Below are positions 4,668-6,444 of a stretch of 6,444 nt of DNA, one piece after another (position 1 is the stretch's first letter; each line of letters opens with the position of its first letter). The DNA lies in the NCBI GenBank assembly GCA_002297185.1, contig DBJV01000105.1:13257-19700 (forward strand), written 5' to 3'. This DNA comes from Christensenella sp. UBA767 (GTDB taxonomy: Bacteria; Bacillota; Clostridia; Christensenellales; CAG-917). A program made the position numbers and the translations under genes. The notes below the pieces were generated by a model. It was not told the DNA's origin and searched no databases. It worked only from the letters and a program-made list of their open reading frames with translations.

Positions 4668-5480
4668 ATGACAAAGTTTTTATGCCCCGTATGCCAAAGT
4701 CCTTTGGACGAAAAAGAGTCGTGTTCGATATGCCCAAACGGACACGTTTTCGACAAGGCAAAAGAGGGCTACTATTATCTCCTCACCCCCGACAAGCGCA
4801 ACTCCAAAGACCCCGGCGACAACAAGGAAATGATTTGCGCCCGTCGCGATTTTTTGGATTGCGGATATTATATGCCGCTTGCCGATTGCATCTCGCAAAT
4901 CGTATGCGAAATAAAGTCGCCCATAACGCTCGTCGATGCAGGCACGGGAACGGGCTTTTATATGTCGCGCATTATTCAAAACCGTAACGACGAAAACGAC
5001 GTATATTTCGGCGTGGATATATCCAAGCACGCCGTGAAAATCGCAGCAAAGCGCAACAAGCGCGCAATGTGCGCCGTGGCAAGCGTATATGATTTGCCCC
5101 TGCCCGATAAGTGCGCGGACGTGCTTGTATGCGTGTTCTCCCCGTATGCCGCAAAGGAATATGCACGAGTTCTCAAAGACAACGGCGTCTTGATAATGGC
5201 ATACCCTTGCGAAAATCACCTTATAGAACTCAGGCGTGCGCTGTACAAAGACGTGCGAGATGTGGCAACCGTCCTGCCTGCAAGCGATTTTGAAAGCATC
5301 GCCGAAAAAGAATTGACTTTCACATTCTACCTCGAGGGCAAAGGCATATCCGATTTGCTTACGATGACGCCCTACGTCTATCGCGCGCCCAAGGAAAACA
5401 TCGAGCGTTTACGCTCCCTCGAAAAAATGACGCTCACCGCCGATTTCCACGTGAGCGTACTCAAAAAATCCACTCGTTGA
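4668..5480 (+). CDS. rlmA: RlmA-type 23S rRNA (guanine-N1) methyltransferase
   Basis: Predicted cytosolic SAM-dependent enzyme that methylates N1 of a guanine in hairpin 35 of 23S rRNA (G745 for the E. coli type, G748 for the Gram-positive RlmA-II/TlrB type; which one applies cannot be decided here). The 270-aa length matches E. coli RlmA (269 aa by memory). The N-terminal zinc-ribbon ligands C6, C9, C22 and H26 are in place, followed by FDKAKEGYYYLL (28-39) and the family block KDPGDNKEMICARRDFLDCGYY (47-68). The Rossmann fold follows: motif I VDAGTGTGFY (89-98), where most relatives have D-x-GCGEG; GVDISKHAVKIAAKR (115-129); and SPYAAKEYARVLKDNG (158-173). MTPYVYRA (233-240) near the end is also typical. 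It is divergent from the U32 gene. The stop codon overlaps the -35 box of the next promoter, and no terminator follows, so read-through into the GtrA-like gene is likely. Confidence 0.9.
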   Translation: MTKFLCPVCQSPLDEKESCSICPNGHVFDKAKEGYYYLLTPDKRNSKDPGDNKEMICARRDFLDCGYYMPLADCISQIVCEIKSPITLVDAGTGTGFYMSRIIQNRNDENDVYFGVDISKHAVKIAAKRNKRAMCAVASVYDLPLPDKCADVLVCVFSPYAAKEYARVLKDNGVLIMAYPCENHLIELRRALYKDVRDVATVLPASDFESIAEKELTFTFYLEGKGISDLLTMTPYVYRAPKENIERLRSLEKMTLTADFHVSVLKKSTR

Positions 5481-5506
5481 CAAACGCTATATATTTATTA
5501 TATAAT
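5477..5506 (+). promoter_or_regulatory. Promoter of the GtrA-like gene
   Basis: Consensus TTGACA (5477-5482) and TATAAT (5501-5506) are separated by 18 bp of A/T-rich DNA. The TGA inside the -35 box is the stop codon of the methyltransferase gene. Initiation near 5513 would give a leader of about 42 nt containing the palindrome at 5529-5542 and the ribosome binding site. Confidence 0.75.
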
Positions 5507-5528
5507 ACGTTTTGTTATAAAATAAAAA

Positions 5529-5542
5529 ATCCTAATTAGGAT
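5529..5542. promoter_or_regulatory. Perfect palindrome next to the ribosome binding site of the GtrA-like gene
   Basis: ATCCTAATTAGGAT is a perfect 14-bp palindrome that can also fold as a 5-bp hairpin with an AATT loop in RNA. It abuts the Shine-Dalgarno AAGGAAG (5543-5549), which is 5 nt from the ATG at 5555. Its TCCT could alternatively pair with the AGGA in that site. A role as operator or translational control element is possible but unproven. Confidence 0.4.
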
Positions 5543-5554
5543 AAGGAAGAGATT

Positions 5555-6346
5555 ATGGACGAAATCAAAAACGAGAACGTTGTAGAACCCGTCGAAGAGG
5601 CAACCCCCGTCGAAAATACGGAAGTAGGCGACACCGAGACGACGGAGCAAGTCGAAGATGCGCAAACCGCAGAAGTCGAAAGCACGGATGCCCAAAACGC
5701 AGATGACACCACTCAAGAGACTGCAGACGATTCTCAAACCGATGCAAAACCCAAAAAGAAAATCAAATTACCCAAAGGCTTACAAAACCTCGTTGACAAA
5801 ATCAAAGCCAACGAAAACTTGCGCCAAATGATCGTGTTCACGCTGTTCAGTTTTATCTGCGGCGGCTCACAGCTCATCATAACGCTCGTTTTGCCTGCTC
5901 TTTTGAAACTCGCACCTGCAGACAGCGTACTCAACCAAAGATTCTACGGTTTCAGACTCGGCGTGCTTGACGACGTATTCGGCTACCCCACCACGTCGGA
6001 CTTTATCGGTTTCTTGATAGGTTCAATCGTCGGACAAGTTTTGACTTTCATCCTCAACAGAAAGAAAACCTTTAACTGCACCAACAACATCGTCATTTCG
6101 GGTATCATGTACGTGATTTTGGCAGTCACCATCATCTTCGTACAAACGCTCCTCGGCAGCGCGATTATGACGGCGTGCATGGGCGCAAAACCCGTCGCAC
6201 AAACGGAATTCTTGTATCAAATCTACAACCTCACCGGACAAGCAGTCGGCGGCATCACGGCACTCGTTATGAGTTTCCTCGGCAACAAGTTCCTCGTAAT
6301 GCGTAATTGGGGCGAGAAAAAATCCAAGACCACAGAAGAAAAATAA
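5555..6346 (+). CDS. GtrA-like four-helix membrane protein with acidic N-terminal tail
   Basis: A 263-aa protein whose C-terminal part (about 90-250) resembles the GtrA family (PF04138), small four-helix membrane proteins linked to polyprenyl-sugar transfer and cell-surface polysaccharide synthesis. Hydrophobic segments lie near 92-118, 148-168, 179-205 and 225-246. The family hallmark occurs twice, at the ends of helices 2 and 4: FILNRKKTF (165-173) and SFLGNKFLVMRNW (240-252). Residues 1-65 are rich in Glu, Asp, Thr and Gln, with hardly any hydrophobic patches, and probably disordered; a Lys cluster (66-75) then precedes the membrane domain. Typical GtrA proteins are about 120-150 aa, so the tail and the long loop between helices 1 and 2 are additions. 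The start is supported by AAGGAAG 5 nt upstream. The gene has its own promoter and a strong terminator, and no glycosyltransferase is in view, so its partner is unknown. Confidence 0.8.
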   Translation: MDEIKNENVVEPVEEATPVENTEVGDTETTEQVEDAQTAEVESTDAQNADDTTQETADDSQTDAKPKKKIKLPKGLQNLVDKIKANENLRQMIVFTLFSFICGGSQLIITLVLPALLKLAPADSVLNQRFYGFRLGVLDDVFGYPTTSDFIGFLIGSIVGQVLTFILNRKKTFNCTNNIVISGIMYVILAVTIIFVQTLLGSAIMTACMGAKPVAQTEFLYQIYNLTGQAVGGITALVMSFLGNKFLVMRNWGEKKSKTTEEK

Positions 6347-6362
6347 ACTATAATTCATATCA

Positions 6363-6400
6363 ACACGGCTCAAATCAATCTCGATTTGAGCCGTGTTTTT
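6363..6400 (+). terminator. Rho-independent terminator of the GtrA-like gene
   Basis: Two perfect 14-nt arms (ACACGGCTCAAATC at 6363-6376 and its complement at 6383-6396) flank an AATCTC loop and are followed by TTTTATAT. The stem begins 16 nt after the stop codon. It would end transcription from the rlmA/GtrA-like unit. The remaining bases to 6444 show no recognisable feature. Confidence 0.92.
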
Positions 6401-6444
6401 ATATAGTGTCGTCATAATCTCTCTAAATGCAATTTCCCCTTTCC

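Noticed and set aside
5478..5554. Riboswitch or attenuator in the leader of the GtrA-like gene.
   Set aside because: The leader is only about 42 nt with one 5-bp hairpin, too small for a known riboswitch, and it has no terminator/antiterminator pair.

Overview
The window (about 6.4 kb, moderately AT-rich) looks like a chromosomal segment of an anaerobic Gram-positive bacterium of the Clostridia type. The indications are a small clostridial-style 2[4Fe-4S] ferredoxin, a long peptidase-U32-like RNA-modification enzyme, strong sigma-A-type promoters and AGGAG-type ribosome binding sites. The genus cannot be read from the sequence. There is no phage, transposase, CRISPR or rRNA/tRNA gene. The interest lies in the regulatory and repeat DNA between ordinary genes.

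Layout. 1-93: non-coding, with a strong 19-bp imperfect hairpin (37-78). 94-1485 (-): a membrane protein with an N-terminal zinc ribbon, an acidic linker, four hydrophobic segments and two tandem DUF898/YjgN-like repeats. 1486-1578: a divergent control region with a clear sigma-A promoter for the membrane protein, overlapped by four ATACAAA/TTTGTAT-type half-sites. 1579-1794 (+): a 71-aa XRE/Cro-type repressor, the likely reader of those half-sites. 1795-2152: a 358-bp repeat-rich gap holding a GTGGGTG hairpin, a palindromic interspersed repeat (TCATTGCGAGGAGC...GTGGCAATCTAG), a regular array of four hairpins joined by identical 7-nt ATATCAC linkers, and the ferredoxin terminator. 2153-2323 (-): a 56-aa ferredoxin gene. 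2416-4593 (-): a U32-family protein (RlhA/TrhP/UbiU superfamily with a DUF3656-type extension). 4594-4667: a 74-bp divergent promoter region. 4668-5480 (+): an RlmA-type 23S rRNA guanine-N1 methyltransferase. 5555-6346 (+): a GtrA-like four-helix membrane protein with an acidic N-terminal tail. 6363-6400: its rho-independent terminator.

How the genes may work together. The U32 protein and the RlmA homologue are divergently transcribed from back-to-back promoters and both belong to RNA-modifying families, so the centre of the window may be a small RNA-modification locus. The ferredoxin lies directly downstream of the U32 gene on the same strand; it has its own promoter and terminator but could also receive read-through, since no terminator is visible between them. 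The XRE gene and the zinc-ribbon membrane gene form a separate, probably self-regulated divergent pair.

Most notable observations: (i) the U32 and rlmA genes have TATAAT boxes ending exactly 6 nt before the ATG and no usable Shine-Dalgarno sequence, which predicts leaderless mRNAs, and the XRE gene has a weaker example of the same arrangement; (ii) the hairpin array with a constant linker and varying but fully complementary stems; (iii) the half-site cluster over the zinc-ribbon membrane-protein promoter. None of this is shown to be a new system; each is a testable candidate.
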